This document shows, in pieces, positions 23,991-36,111 of a stretch of 64,000 nucleotides of DNA. This DNA comes from Jacaranda mimosifolia. Its lineage: Eukaryota > Streptophyta > Magnoliopsida > Lamiales > Bignoniaceae. The notes below the pieces were generated by a model, which searched no databases, was not told the origin of the DNA, and saw only the letters and a list, made by a program, of their open reading frames with translations. Position numbers and translations under genes: made by a program. The stretch covers positions 621,001 to 685,000 of the forward strand of contig CM032123.1 of the NCBI GenBank assembly GCA_018894105.1, written 5' to 3'. Each line of letters opens with the position of its first letter. Within the stretch, counting starts at the first letter, position 1.

Positions 23991-25164
23991 CACACCCCTA
24001 ACATTCTAAGGTAAAAAATATATGGTGAGTCAGCTAATTATATATTTATCTTCTTTTATTTTGTTTTATTTTATTTTCTTGTTTGGGTTGTATCTATATA
24101 TACCTGTGTGTGTCATATTATTTGGTTGAGTTCCTAACAAAAGAGATTTTGATCATGCATGTGGCTTTTATTTTATTTTATTTTTTGCAAAACAAGGAGA
24201 AATTTATTTGAGTATGGTCTAGGGAAATGGTTATTAGGGCTTAGACCTGATTGTTGGGTAAAGTAATTTAAATTGGGAATGTGATATTGATAAATTAGTT
24301 TTTCATATTTAGTACATTATACCAATAAATTAAAGTGGTAATTCACAATTAGAAAACACACTTTTATACAATGGTAATCAAAGTACCAATATCAATAAAG
24401 TATTGTGATTATTTTTCCTGATAACTTCACAGGAATATCCTAAAATACATTCTTATCTTAATAAATAGTCATATATTTTCATCTGTTAACATATAAATAT
24501 ATAGGTTTCTATGTTCTAGGTTTAATAATATATTATTAGTGTGTCTAGGTAGCAATTAAGTTTAATTAAAATAAAAAATGGAAATAATATTAACTATTTT
24601 TACTTAATAGTAATAGAATAACAGTCTTGACAAGTTAATATCTTTGTTTAATATATTAGTAAAATATCAATATGTTATTTCAAATATTATGCAAATGTTT
24701 TTATTAATCATAATAAATATTTTAATAGAATATTTTGTTTAAATTTAGTTGACATACTATAGGTGGTTGCATTATTATGTAAATCTATAAGTAAATTTAA
24801 TAATATATTAATTATTGAAAAGTGATTTTAAAATAAAATGTAATAATTATTATTTGTAACTACAAGTATACAAACTAATTAATTCATTATAAATTCATTA
24901 AATGAATAGTTACTAATGTGTAAAAAGGTAGATATAAGCCAAAATATTTATTATTAGTAATTAATATTAAAAAAAATTAAGACTAAATTTTATATGAACA
25001 TGCACATAGAGAGAGATAATTACTAGCATTTTTACCAACCAACATAACTATAATATTTCTTTACTATTTTTCATATCCAAAGTTCACGAACCAAACACCA
25101 AAATAAAATTTGTTATATTACTTTGTTCAGAAAATTATTATTTACTTTAATAAAGTAATATTGT
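23991..25164. other. AT-rich intergenic DNA, nothing recognised
   Basis: It holds a TTTTA-type simple repeat near 24165-24185 and otherwise low-complexity AT-rich sequence. I see no splice-site pairs, long frames or inverted termini. Confidence 0.4.
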
Positions 25165-25170
25165 TGGTTA

Positions 25171-25455
25171 TTAGAAGTTCACTGATTCAAGAATATTTCT
25201 AAACCTCACCCCATTGGACATAGCCAGGCTTGGCTGATGAAACAATACACAGTGGTGGAGATGGATGAATAGTAAGGGCAGAAGCACCGCTAGCGGCAGC
25301 TGCCACCACGCCCACCACCGTCGAACATGGTGTACCACGGCCCACTTGCTACCGATGCCCCCACCATCCAAAGTGTAGAACCACAGAAGATCAAAGTCCA
25401 TTTGCAGCTCTAGACTGCTGGTAAGATGATGATATAGCCCATACCACCACATCAA
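25171..25455 (-). other. GC-richer open frame of 94 codons, unassigned
   Basis: The frame stands out from its AT-rich surroundings by a GC-rich middle (GGTGGGGGCATCGGTAGC on the minus strand). It encodes a Trp- and Leu-rich peptide (MMWWYGLYHHL and later LPLAVLLPLLF). I recognise no family. The composition suggests a fragment of a gene or transposon, possibly in the wrong frame. Confidence 0.2.
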
Positions 25456-25464
25456 GAATGTAAC

Positions 25465-26120
25465 AGCCCATTTGGTTATGTTTTCATTTTTATTTTCTAT
25501 GTCAGGTGGTTAGAGAATAAATTTGTATTTGGATAGTGTGACTGAAAATAATGATTGTATGGGCTTGAAAATGAAAATGTAATTTAGTAGAAAAATATAT
25601 TCATACATCGTGTATTTCATATAAAGTAGAGGCAAGTTTGGTTGGTGGAATTACATGGGATTAGAGAAAATAATCATTTTTAATTCAATGTTTGGTTTGT
25701 GGAATTGTATACACACAAGTCAGTGATTTATCATTGAGCCCGTTTATATAAACTTAACATGTAGTATTATTAATCGCACCCCCACCTATGGAATAAATTA
25801 TCATATCTTCTCATGAAATAACTTATCATAAGATAACTAATCATTAGATAAATTTAAAATCCAACCAAACTTGCCCTAGAAGTTTTGGGCATGAAGAGAG
25901 CACATGTTTTAAATGTAAAGAGAATGGGAGTTTTAAGCGTGAAAAAAGTAGAAATTTTAGATGAGATGAGAATAAATATTAAAAATAGAGTGAGTAGATA
26001 TAAATTTTTGAAGAATGTGTTTTGAAATAAAATTAAGCTGTAATTTCGATGAAAATATGTAAAAGTTGTTGACTCTCCATTTTTAACTGAATTGGTTTTG
26101 GAAACAAAACCAAACAGCTT
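25465..26120. mobile_element. MITE with TTTGGTT termini, carrying a nested MITE
   Basis: The left end AGCCCATTTGGTTATGTTTT and the complement of the right end, AAGCTGTTTGGTTTTGTTT, form imperfect inverted termini. Another element with its own termini lies inside at 25631-25875. The body has no coding capacity. Edges are approximate and no target duplication is certain. Confidence 0.5.
25631..25875. mobile_element. Nested 245 bp MITE with perfect 15 bp terminal inverted repeats
   Basis: It starts GGCAAGTTTGGTTGG and ends CCAACCAAACTTGCC, a perfect inverted repeat. The flanks GTAGA and CTAGA match at four of five bases, which is not enough to name a superfamily. It lies inside the larger 25465-26120 element and so is the younger of the two. 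Confidence 0.7.
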
Positions 26121-26452
26121 GTTAAGCCTCTGTTTTCTCCTTCAACATAGCAAGTGTTCTTTAATTTCAAGCACAATAATTTAAATGTAACGGTTTTATT
26201 CCAACAACAAATAAGCCTAAAATATATAAAGAACCCAAAGATTCAGGAGTTCAGAACAAGCTTTGGAGCCATTTATACAGTTTGAATAACCAATATACAC
26301 CTAATACCGCATGCTGTTTCCCCTGTCTCAACTACTGTTAGTTGCTGTCTTACAGAAAATGATTCGACTAGTGAAGGTTTTGCAATTTTGAGTGAATAGG
26401 ATATGAATCACTCTGCTCTCCTTTACTAGTTTAATCAAAATAAAGTCATTGG

Positions 26453-29400
26453 TTAAACCCTAGAACCAAGAGTTGGATGGCCCTGAGCGTTGCTATCGGA
26501 TATGAGGTTCTCAAGTTCATCAATAATCGCATCATAGCAGAAGAAATACTGCTCCTGCATGTGGAACTATAATCAGCAATAAACACGAAACAAGATTTCA
26601 AAATATATTTACATTAGCAACAGTAGCAGCCTATAATCCTTGGCACTCATCAGAAAACTTCTTGGCTTACCCAAGAACTTTGGAGGTAATAAGACGGAAA
26701 AAATGAATTTTGGAGATACAAATTCTGAAAATTTGGACTATATTTGCATTTATTCTCATTATGGAAGTTACCCTAAATTCAAATTTCACATCACTTGCAT
26801 GCTGAAGAAGTCTCTTTCTTTTTCTCAATTAAATGACTTCTATTCAAATATTAGAACAATGATAATCTTTGAAGAACTCTATTAGCAAATATTCTTTTTC
26901 CGATATTCCAAAAATATGCCCTTCAACCTAATCTTTCATCAATTATCTGACCTTAGTTTATCAGGAAGGATGAGAAGTTCATTGCTAAAAGTATACAAAT
27001 TTTATCTTCCATGCTAACTGCATGAGCTCCTAAAGTTCTTGGGTGAACCTTTAGTGCCTAAGAAAACATTGGTCCAGGATGTAGTTTAGATGCTTCAAGT
27101 GAAAGAATAATCAGTTTTAGTCTCCTTGAAGCCTCCTTCACTCCCATTAAACTATAAGGATGGTAAGGTATCAATACTGTACCAGTGTTTGCACCATTCC
27201 AATTCGTTGTGACCTAAAAGTGGTGATGGTGTTAACAAGGTCCAAAGCAGTCATGTCTCCGACAAGAACTCTTTGGATTGTATTGTGGATGACACAATAT
27301 GTTCCAGTTCTACCAATACCTGCGCTGGTAAAGAAATAAGTGTCAGACAATGGACACTCCTGACAATCACTTTAAATCACTACCAAAGGCAAACCTGCAG
27401 TGAACAACAATTGGCCCAAGACTAGGTGGGACATTAGATATTCTTTTGAAGATTTCACGAACAGCAAGTGTATCTTTTGGAACTCCATGATCAGGCCATT
27501 CAGGGTATTGAACGTGTAAAACAGACAATGGTGGCTCCTCTGACTGCAAAGTAGAGGGACATGCTTGCTTAAAATGTTTTATAATATGGATCATCTATTA
27601 ATAACATTTTTATTTGGTCATGTGGTCTGTGAAAAGCATCTCAAATAGGTCTCCTTATAAGTATTTAACATTTGTAATCTACATCACTTCTAGATAATAG
27701 CCTCACCTCTTTGTATTTCACTTCTAGGCATCGCAATATTAATGAATTGTCTGTTGTTTGTATCCACTTGGTGGCAATGCATATGTTACCAAACTCTCTA
27801 GGTCCATCCTCCGCTTGGAAATAATCTACACACTTCACTGTCTGCACATAGTTTCATTGAAATTGTATTAATGGCACAGAAAAAGAAAAATGAATATCAG
27901 CTTTTAAATTGAAAGCCTAATAGAAACAAATGATGGCCATAAATAGTCATAAATACTCAAAATAATGAACCTAAAGCAATCAAGAGGATGAAAAACCAAC
28001 CAACATAAATATCTGGAGATATGACCCGAGTCAGCACTACAAAAGCATTCATGATATACTTAAAATTCCATCTAATAAAAGAGAAACAGCTCTTCCTAAA
28101 TCTTACCATGAGCAGAAGAGGGTACTAAAGGTTAAGACACATAAGCACTAAATGTTATGAAGTACAGCAAAGGGGAACACCATGTCATGATACAAATGAC
28201 AACTTCTGGTCTATTGCTAAGAAATCACAAAGATCTGATTGCTTACATGGTAATGGTCAACCAAGCAGGTGAGCATAACTATGACAGGGCAGCGATACTG
28301 AATGATCATTTCCCAGAAGTCCTCAGAAGTGTGTGAAAGAGGACCTTGAGTCGCAATAAACCGAGAAACGTTTTCAGAAGTCTACAATCAAAAGAAATCA
28401 GTTTTGAAATATAGAACCCCAAGTGTATTTATAAGAGTCTGCTTTAAGATTGCATGTTAAATTCAAGTAGGATAAAATTTTCACCATGATAAAGCTTGCA
28501 TTGATATAACCCCTAGCAGAAGATCTGTAATCCGAGCATTGCTTCAAGATAACCCTGTGATTGTCGACTGCAGCAATGAAATTTTTAAAAACTATAATTT
28601 CTGAAATATGAAAATATATTTTCAAGTAAATAAGAAACATATATTTAGATATATATTTACTGCTCATTTGCATACATGGCAAGACATCAGTATAGCGGTT
28701 CTTGGCGTAATTTAAGCTGTCGAGGGCCACAGTACATCTATTCCTCATGTCCAAAGCTCTCATCCTATTTGCCTGAGATAAAGATTTGGACCATTATTTA
28801 GAACAAAACGAGTTTCTCTCAGACACATCACAAATTGCAGATTCATGCCAACCCATTGAACCAGCATAGGTAAGTCCATACCAAAAGGAAAGACATCTCA
28901 AAATATGTCAAAAGAAAGGGAAATGCAGACAGATCCAAGAATTTACAACATCAACATACTGACATAGACTCACAGATGTAATGACCAACAGCAGTAGAAA
29001 TGAATATTTTAGGCACGTTCAGCAATGAGATCAAACCATGCACTGTATTCCAGTTTTATTTCTTTCCCATTAAAGACGAGAAGCCATGAAAAACAAATAT
29101 GCCAATGCTCTAACAGAATTCCCACAATATGTCCAACCCAATTCCTTTACCTCCTAGACAACAAGAAACGCTGGATATTAAGACCTTTAGCGTTGCAATC
29201 CTACAGATGTAGCTTCTCCAGCTCGTGACAACAAGTAGAATCATCACTATTGGATCAATGAAGCATAAAATGGAGATTGAAGGCAACAGAATAAACACGA
29301 GATACTCAAGAATCTCAATCTCAATCTCTCTTTTAAAGGACTAACCAAGAATGTGTCAGAATCCAATAAAACAAATTTAAGTCCTAAGGTTACCTCAATG

Positions 29401-30269
29401 TAGAGTCAATCAGCCCATCAAGTAAACCTTGCCCGTATTCATCACATGACTAGCTAAGCATTTTGATGAATTAACCAATTCCTGAAAATGAGACCTGACT
29501 CTTAAGTCTTGAGCCCATATTCTCAAGTAAATCGAATCTAACCTAGTATTTGTAATCTAGATATCTCTAAAACTCATAAGAAAACTTAAGGCAGAAGTAA
29601 AGCCCTTTGTAAATCATAAAAGAAGTAAAACTAAAAAGAGAGAGTCTTCCACAAACTATATCCAAACATTTTCCATTAGAATCTCATACTCCAAATTAGG
29701 GGCTTTATTCCTTAATTTGCGGGAAACAAGCAACATATCCATAAACCTTTTTGAGCCTCTTAGTACGAACATAAGGGGAGTCATGACACTGAGGAGAACC
29801 AAACCTCAAAAACTAACTGTGAACGTCAGATGGCCTAAAAGCCGTATAAACTCCACACACGTACACTCAATGTGGGATAAACTCCCACTTAACCCATATT
29901 CTCTGTAGGAACCAACCAAATTACAACAAGACCTGAATAAAATTCCTTAATAACAAATAATCTTGCTCATAAACGAAGAAAAACAATAAACATACACACA
30001 CGATGCATAACGCTAGCATATGTGAACAGCATTATTTTATATACCTGCAAGGTCTGGAACTCTTGGCGAATTATTTGCGGAGAATTTGATTTTTTGGCTT
30101 TGAAGGATTCGAGAGCTTCCTGGCAGTGGCGTAGCTGATCTTCTGAGAGAGAGAACTTCGGCATCGTCGAATCAAAAGAGAAATCGAAAGATTTGGCCTC
30201 GGTCGGAGAGGCGGAAACGTTGGCAGCAGTGTCAGTGGTGGAGTTTGGTTTTGTGAATGTGGTGGCCAT
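26453..30269 (-). CDS. PTP1: Protein tyrosine phosphatase 1 (PTP1-type), 8 exons
   Basis: This is a cytosolic classical tyrosine phosphatase, related to Arabidopsis PTP1, which dephosphorylates MAP kinases. Exons on the minus strand are 30269-30045, 28772-28676, 28567-28485, 28381-28247, 27841-27707, 27543-27395, 27324-27183 and 26554-26453. They join to 355 residues (about 340 in Arabidopsis). Visible motifs are KNRYTDVLP (about 98-106), [31 protein letters not shown], the WPD loop [12 protein letters not shown] with general acid D243, and the signature [10 protein letters not shown] with catalytic C274 and R280. The signature is split by an intron after HC plus two bases. That intron begins GTTTGCC, a weak but legal donor. 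The end reads [17 protein letters not shown]. The N-terminal 60 residues are poorly conserved. The ATG at 30269 gives the usual MAT opening. Confidence 0.95.
29700..29915 (-). repeat. Repeat-like segment in PTP1 intron 1
   Basis: On the minus strand it contains GGAGTTTATCCCACATTG and a TATACGGC word, which recall the ends of common plant retroelement LTRs. No partner copy is in the window. The 63-codon frame at 29717-29908 on the plus strand is part of this segment and not a gene. Confidence 0.3.
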
Positions 30270-30520
30270 CGCCGATCTCCGGCCCCGGCGACGATTTGTG
30301 ACGACGTTACCCGTGGCTCTCGGCGTTAGGGTTTCTATTCCTCTTCGTTTTCAAGGTTCACCACCCCACGCCGTTAGTTATCCGGTACCTCCTTCGGTTT
30401 ACATATGTATTGGAAAAATAATAAAATTAGTGTATATCACACTCAGAAATATTAATATAGAAATATTTTATACATCTTTATTTTATTGAAATTTTAAATT
30501 AAAATTATTAGGAAAGAGAA
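30270..30520 (-). promoter_or_regulatory. PTP1 leader and promoter
   Basis: The first 130 bp upstream of the PTP1 start are GC-richer and T/C-rich in places, like a plant 5' leader. The sequence turns AT-rich beyond about 30410. No clear TATA box was seen. Confidence 0.3.
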
Positions 30521-30842
30521 AGCCCCTTTTATTTTCATTTTCAAATTTCATTTTTACATTTTTTTACTATTTAAAAATAAAAATATTTCATTTTATACAC
30601 ATTTTCACCTAACATATTTTCATTTTTATTTCAAAATACATTTCTCAATAATTTATATATCTTCTCTCAATAATGTCATTATTAATATTTCTCTACACCT
30701 ATAATATACTAAACTCAACATAATCATTACTTTTCCAGCAATTTATCAAAACATTAACTCATTTTCAACTCAATTTTATTAACTAATTTTTTAAATTTTA
30801 AAAATAATAAAAATAAAAAATAAAAATAAAATCAAACGGGCC
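30521..30842. mobile_element. MITE of the GGCCCGTTTGATTTT family, complete copy
   Basis: The right end, read inward on the minus strand, is TGGCCCGTTTGATTTTATTT. The left end is the weaker GCCCCTTTTATTTTCATTTT. Its minus-strand interior contains GGAAAAGTAATGATTATGTT, matching AAAAAGTAATGATTATGTC in the partial element at the end of the window, so the two belong to one family. Confidence 0.6.
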
Positions 30843-31081
30843 ATTAATTCTAAGGAGAAAGAAAAAACTTAAAGGAAAAAGTATAGATAAATAGGTTTGT
30901 TTACTTATATAGAACTATAATGAACAAAATGTTCTATTGAAAAATTTTATTGCCCTATTCTCTCACAAGGTATTCTTTTTGCATTGATTGTAAATTTCTC
31001 CATGGTTGTGAAATGTGCAAATTAACTCAGCCAAAAGCAAACCCATCACCAAAAACCTCCAATAGTAAAATAAAATCGTAC

Positions 31082-31413
31082 GGAATGTTTGGTTATGTTT
31101 CCCATAATAATATTATTTTGGAAAAATATAACTAAACATATCATCATTTTTCTTTCAAAACACACATTTTTTAATATATACATATAGATTATATTATATA
31201 TATTTATTATTATTATTCCAACATTAAAAAAATCACTCAATTCTATTTTCACCCAAAAAATTCAACAAAAAAGTATTGATTTGATTACTATAATAAAAAA
31301 TATTTCTCCCAAAACATAAACAAACATACCAAAAAATAATTTTCACATTCTCTAATAATTCATTTTCTCAAAACATATAATAAAATCACGCAAAAAACAT
31401 AACCAAACATTCC
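31082..31413. mobile_element. MITE, 332 bp, with perfect 19 bp terminal inverted repeats
   Basis: The start GGAATGTTTGGTTATGTTT is matched exactly by the complement of the end, AAACATAACCAAACATTCC. CGTA occurs next to both ends (31077-31080 and 31414-31417), so a 3-5 bp target duplication is possible. The interior, read on the minus strand, resembles the elements at 32190-32705 and 33735-34078 (AATCAAATCAATACTTTTTT). Confidence 0.75.
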
Positions 31414-31514
31414 CGTAGCTTTTTGTGAACTCAAAATTTTGTCCATGTCTTAACTACTATAATTTCAAGATTATGTAAGAAAATATTTCACATAGACATA
31501 TAAGTCACATATAT

Positions 31515-31622
31515 ATATATTATTTATTTATACACACGTATACATATCAAGAGCTCATTAGAATTCGAACTCCTTACATTCAATATTATGTGGAAGACTT
31601 ATGCCACTGAGCCACATGTCAC
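31515..31622 (-). mobile_element. tRNA-derived SINE, minus copy of an inverted pair
   Basis: Read on the minus strand it has an A-box-like GTGGCTCAGTGGCATAAGTC, a B-box-like GGAGTTCGAATTC about 35 bp later, and a simple tail GTGTATAAATAAATA. This is the layout of a tRNA-derived SINE of roughly 110 bp. The plus-strand relative lies at 31690-31796. Confidence 0.6.
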
Positions 31623-31689
31623 TTGACAAAGGCATACATTAAAACAAAGGGAGAATACCAGTGTTTTCAAATCATTATAAGATTTGCTA

Positions 31690-31796
31690 AGTGGCCTGTG
31701 GCCCAACCACATAAGTCTCGCACATAATGTAGAAGGTCAAGAGTTCAAGCTTTAACGGATTCTTGATGTGCGTGTGTATAAATAAATAAATAAATA
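31690..31796 (+). mobile_element. tRNA-derived SINE, plus copy of an inverted pair
   Basis: It matches the minus-strand copy at 31515-31622 through CATAAGTCTCGCACATAATG, AGAGTTCAAGC, TTCTTGATGTG and the tail GTGTATAAATAAATAAATA. The two copies are about 68 bp apart with their tails facing outward, so a transcript across them could form a long hairpin. Confidence 0.6.
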
Positions 31797-32189
31797 ATTA
31801 CAAGACTTGAGGAAGCATTGAGACAAATGAAATCTGCCTACTAACCAACTACTCTAAATGAACAAAATTATAAAGACAAAAATGAACTAATCTAAAGGAA
31901 AATTACAAGTTCAAGACAAAGACAAAATGACTACAAGTTCCAAACCAACAAATAAGATATGCAGTGGCCAAATAAGATAAATACAGCATAGTCAAACAAG
32001 TAGATATTTCACAGCTTCTATAAAAGAAGTACCTACTTTCAACCCTCAAGAACAGTAATGGTACTAACTTGACCAAACTCTTTATCCAAGTGTTGCATCT
32101 ATAAACCTTATCTGTCAGCAGGGCCAAGAAGCATACTGAATGACTTGATCATGAGAGATATGTCTTTCAGTATCAGTTACTAACAGTGA

Positions 32190-32705
32190 AAAAACTTAGG
32201 TAATGTTTGAATATGAAATATGGATTATACGTTTTGGGATAATGAATTTTAAGAGTGGAGTTGGGAATGTGAAATTTGTATTGGAGAACGTGTTGTATGT
32301 TTGTTTATGTCTTAAGAACAGTAAGAAAATTATTTTGGGGAATTTTAGTAAATTTGTTTATATTTTGAGATAAGAGAATTTCTATTGTAACAGTCAAATC
32401 AATGCTTTTTTGTTGGATTTTTAGAGTGAAAATGGAATTGAATAATATTTTTTATTATCAAAATAATAATAAAATATATAATATGTATATGTGATGATTG
32501 GATATGATTTTTTAATTGTAAAAATAATAATAAAATATTATGACATATATATGTATGTATATGAAATTTTTGGTAATAAATTAATTGATTTGAAAGAGTA
32601 TTTTGGGATTAATAATGATTGTTTTGATAAAAAGGCAAACTATCCGTTTGGTTACATTTTGTCAAAACAAATTTGTTTTGGCAAAATGTAACGAAACACA
32701 GCCTT
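32190..32705. mobile_element. MITE related to 31082-31413
   Basis: The sequence CAGTCAAATCAATGCTTTTTT at 32391-32411 and its surroundings are shared with 33735-34078 and with the complement of 31082-31413. The right part contains a 52 bp near-perfect palindrome (32646-32697). Edges are approximate. Confidence 0.5.
32646..32697. repeat. 52 bp near-perfect palindrome
   Basis: The left arm GTTTGGTTACATTTTGTCAA runs into AACAAA. The right arm is its complement with two mismatches over 26 positions and no loop. It looks like two MITE ends fused head to head after loss of the interior. Confidence 0.8.
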
Positions 32706-33734
32706 AATTGCTGATGGTGAAGGGACTCCTTCACATTGGGTCAAATTGAGGTGTCTGTATCTGAATATAAACTGCATGCCCTTCTGTACACAAACAAAAG
32801 TTAAACTCAGCATAAAACTTGGCATTTAATTTTAAGAGCACTATCCACAAAAATCTTTTAAATCCCTTTCTGAGTACCCACCAGTAAGATCTAATGGGCA
32901 TCCCCATCCACAAATTTCAATTTTCTTCCCTAAAATTGGCACTTGCCTTTGGGATCCCACTTCTCCACAAAAAATTGGAATGATACAGGACACTTTGCTT
33001 CATAGATATTGGATAAGCACCACCCAAAAGTATAGTGTCTTTTAGTTTGGATATAAGAGTCTTTTCCTCTTGACAAGGGTTGCTGGAAAAGTCATATTTG
33101 CCCTAAATTGACGAAGATTTGATCTTTTGATTCGATTCTGATTTACGTATTTCTTTCATCATTAAAAACATGTGTATCTAAGATTGTGTCACATCAACTA
33201 TGACAAGTCACATTCAAATATAAATACTCGGACGGTCACCATATTTTTAAGCATATAATAAAAATTATCTACACATTTACTTTCAGTAACTCGTATTTTT
33301 ATTTGTATTTATTTTCATCATACCTACCATTGATTTGAACTTTTGAAAGTTTGATAAGCAAACTCCAACAATCCTAATGTTTTCCTTTTATTTCTAGACT
33401 TAAAAGTCAAGGTCATGCCATTCCAAAACTTCGACTATTTTAAAGGATTACTCTGAACTCATGTCACTTCTCAACTTAACCATTTTGTTCTCTAGTTTCT
33501 TTATAATATCAGAAGAAGCAAGAATAGCACAAAGAAATCAAACAAAAATGTTGAACCAAATGGAGAGGGGCATTGTTCAATTTCATTAAAACAGCACATG
33601 TATGAATAAGCAATTAAAAATTTTGTCTTAGCCTCAATAATGTAACTACTGTATGGGCCACCATGAATTCTCTGCCTCAACAAAAAGTGCTTCATGTTCA
33701 AAAAACCCCATACCTTAGAAATCCTAAAGTAATG
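32706..33734. other. Intergenic DNA between MITEs, nothing recognised
   Basis: I found no coding frame with family resemblance, no RNA gene and no inverted termini in this kilobase. Confidence 0.35.
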
Positions 33735-34078
33735 ATTGGCTACAAATTATATGTTTTGTATTATGTGTTCAAAGAGAATGAGTTTTTATAGTGAAGTTGA
33801 GGAATGTGATGAATGTTTATTTATACTTTGGAGAATAGTTAGAAAATTATTTTGAGGAGTTTTAATATGCTCGTTTAGGTTTTGGGAGGAAACAATTTTT
33901 ACTGTAACTGTCAAATCAATGCTTTTTTGTTGGATTTTTGGAGAAAAAATGAGTTTTTACTGTGGCTATCAAATCAATGTTTTATATATATATTTGGAGA
34001 TAATGATAAATAGAAGATGGTATTTTGAGAAAACTTAATTTGACAATTTGGAGAGAAAATAACCAAACATAGCCTAAA
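33735..34078. mobile_element. MITE related to 32190-32705, beside the MATE gene 3' end
   Basis: It shares TGTCAAATCAATGCTTTTTT (33907-33926) and neighbouring words with the two elements upstream. The right end AACCAAACATAGCCTAAAC is the usual complement of a GTTTGGTT terminus. It ends about 105 bp beyond the stop codon of the MATE gene and may supply part of its 3' end. Confidence 0.5.
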
Positions 34079-34184
34079 CTTCAAGCAGGAAACTGTGACT
34101 TTTCCCCACATGGAAGCACTATAGAAAACAAAAAACAAATCCAAGTAGCCAACAATTCCCCATACATTCCAATTTCTCTTCACC

Positions 34185-36111
34185 CTATACATCATCACCA
34201 TTCTTTTGAGTCTCCACAACCAGTAGTCCCCTCTTCTCTTCATCAGCATTACACTTATTATTGCCCATCTCCAAGCTAGTAAGTTTGGAGGCTTTCAAAG
34301 CTTCACTTTCCCAGTTTGTGCAGTGCAACACAACATAGAGAATTGATATGGCACAGGCAGCTTGAGCAGACAGCAGGCCTAGCCACAGGCCGGTGAACCC
34401 AATGCTGAGCCAGAAGGCTAAGCCAACGGCTATAGGAGTGCCCACAAAGTAAAACGAGCCAAGATTGATATGGGCGCCCACGACCGGCCTTGCTGTGCCG
34501 CGTAGTATGCCACAGCCTGTGGTCTGTGGACAGTTGCCTAGCTCACACAGACCAATGATTGGCAACACTGATGCTACAAGAGCTTTGAGCTCAGCATCTT
34601 TTGTAAAGAGGCCACCCCATTTCTCTCTAAATATCACTGTCCAAATGACATTGATGAATCCAATAGCAAATGCACAGGCTAATGCAACCATTGCAGCTAA
34701 CTTGGCTTTGTATGGCTTCCCGGCTCCCAGTTCATTTCCTACCTGCAAAGACGATCATTTCAAGAGTCGTGCATAGTTGAATAAGCAAACAGGGGCCACA
34801 ATTTTCAAGCAAATGGATAGTTTGGAAACAAATTGAACAAGAGACTAAAGATGATGCTCACTACAACTAAAAAGTCGGATAATACTAATGAATTCACACA
34901 GCTTGCTAACTTCGATTGCATCAATTCCTAAAAATGCATAATAGACCATACCCAAGAAATAGCTCAGCAATTCATATAAGAAAGCCAATGTTCCCATTTT
35001 GTGATAAATGAACATGATTTCCATTATGTAGATAACAACTTACTCGTGCAGAGACGCAGCCGGCCAAGGCCATTGGAACGGTGTACATGAGGCTAGTCGT
35101 CTGAATCATTATTCCAGTGGCAGCCACCGCGAGCTTAGGATTAGGCAAATACCCTGCTAGGACAGTCACAATCTCATACCACCACCACTCCAAGCATATC
35201 CCAATACAACTGGGAATAGCCAACTTAAGAAGTGGCCCAATCCCATCACAAGCACCATCAACCCCTGCCTTCCATTTCCACTCCCACCTCCCATAGACAC
35301 ACACATAAGCCATCATCAGCACCATCATGTGCAGATTAGTTAGCACAGAAGCCATAGCTACCCCAGGAACCCCCAAGCCCATAACCATCACAAGAACATA
35401 ATTCAGCGGCACGTGAAATATCACGGCCATTAAGGTGCACCACATTTGGGGCTTAGTCACCCCTTGTGATCTCAAATAAACCCTCAAGGGCTGTAATAAA
35501 ATGTTGGTCAAAAGGTCTGGAAGTGAATAGATACAGTATTTTGCAGCCATTGAGGTAATATCTTTGTCTTGGCCCATGAAAAGCATGATAGATTCAAGAT
35601 TGATCCAAAGGATGCTAATGGGGATAATTGCCAAGAAAAGAATGAAGATCATGCGGTGCAGAGAAAGTGAAAGGAGGTCCCAGTTCTTGCTGCCATAGGC
35701 TTGGCTGCAAACTGGCTCAAGGCCAGAAGCAAGACCTACTAAAACTGAATAGCCAGTAATATTTGTGAAGCCAATAGAGAGGGCACCACCGGCTAACTCT
35801 AGGCTTCCAAGCCTGCCCAAGAATAAGACTGAAACCACTGCTCGAACATAGACTAGGCAGTTCATTGCTGTTATGGGCAGTGCCATTGACCATAGTTCCT
35901 TCAACTCCTCCAGCACCTTTACAAGAAAATCACAAACATTAATGAAACAGAATATATATAAAATATTATATTTGAAAAACACAAAATCATATGACATGTG
36001 AAGATATATTTACATACTATTTTACACAGATTCACATATAAAAGATAAAGAAATCACCTGGGAGTAGGAAGGAAATTTGTGAGAGTTAAAATCTGAGTCT
36101 TTTTCAGCCAT
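34185..36111 (-). CDS. DTX54: MATE-family efflux carrier, DTX54-type, 3 exons
   Basis: This is a multidrug and toxic compound extrusion carrier, an integral membrane antiporter of about 12 helices. Exons on the minus strand are 36111-36058 (18 codons, [18 protein letters not shown]), 35916-35044 and 34742-34185. They join to 494 residues. Family marks include [88 protein letters not shown] across the second intron, and [20 protein letters not shown]. The wording is very close to what I remember of Arabidopsis At1g71870 (DTX54). The tiny first exon is supported by an in-phase donor GTGATT and acceptor AAAG. Plant members of this subfamily sit in endosomal or tonoplast membranes. The substrate cannot be read from sequence. 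Confidence 0.93.

Noticed and set aside
29717..29908. 63-codon plus-strand frame in PTP1 intron 1
   Set aside because: It falls in a repeat-like segment on the strand opposite to PTP1 and has no family match.
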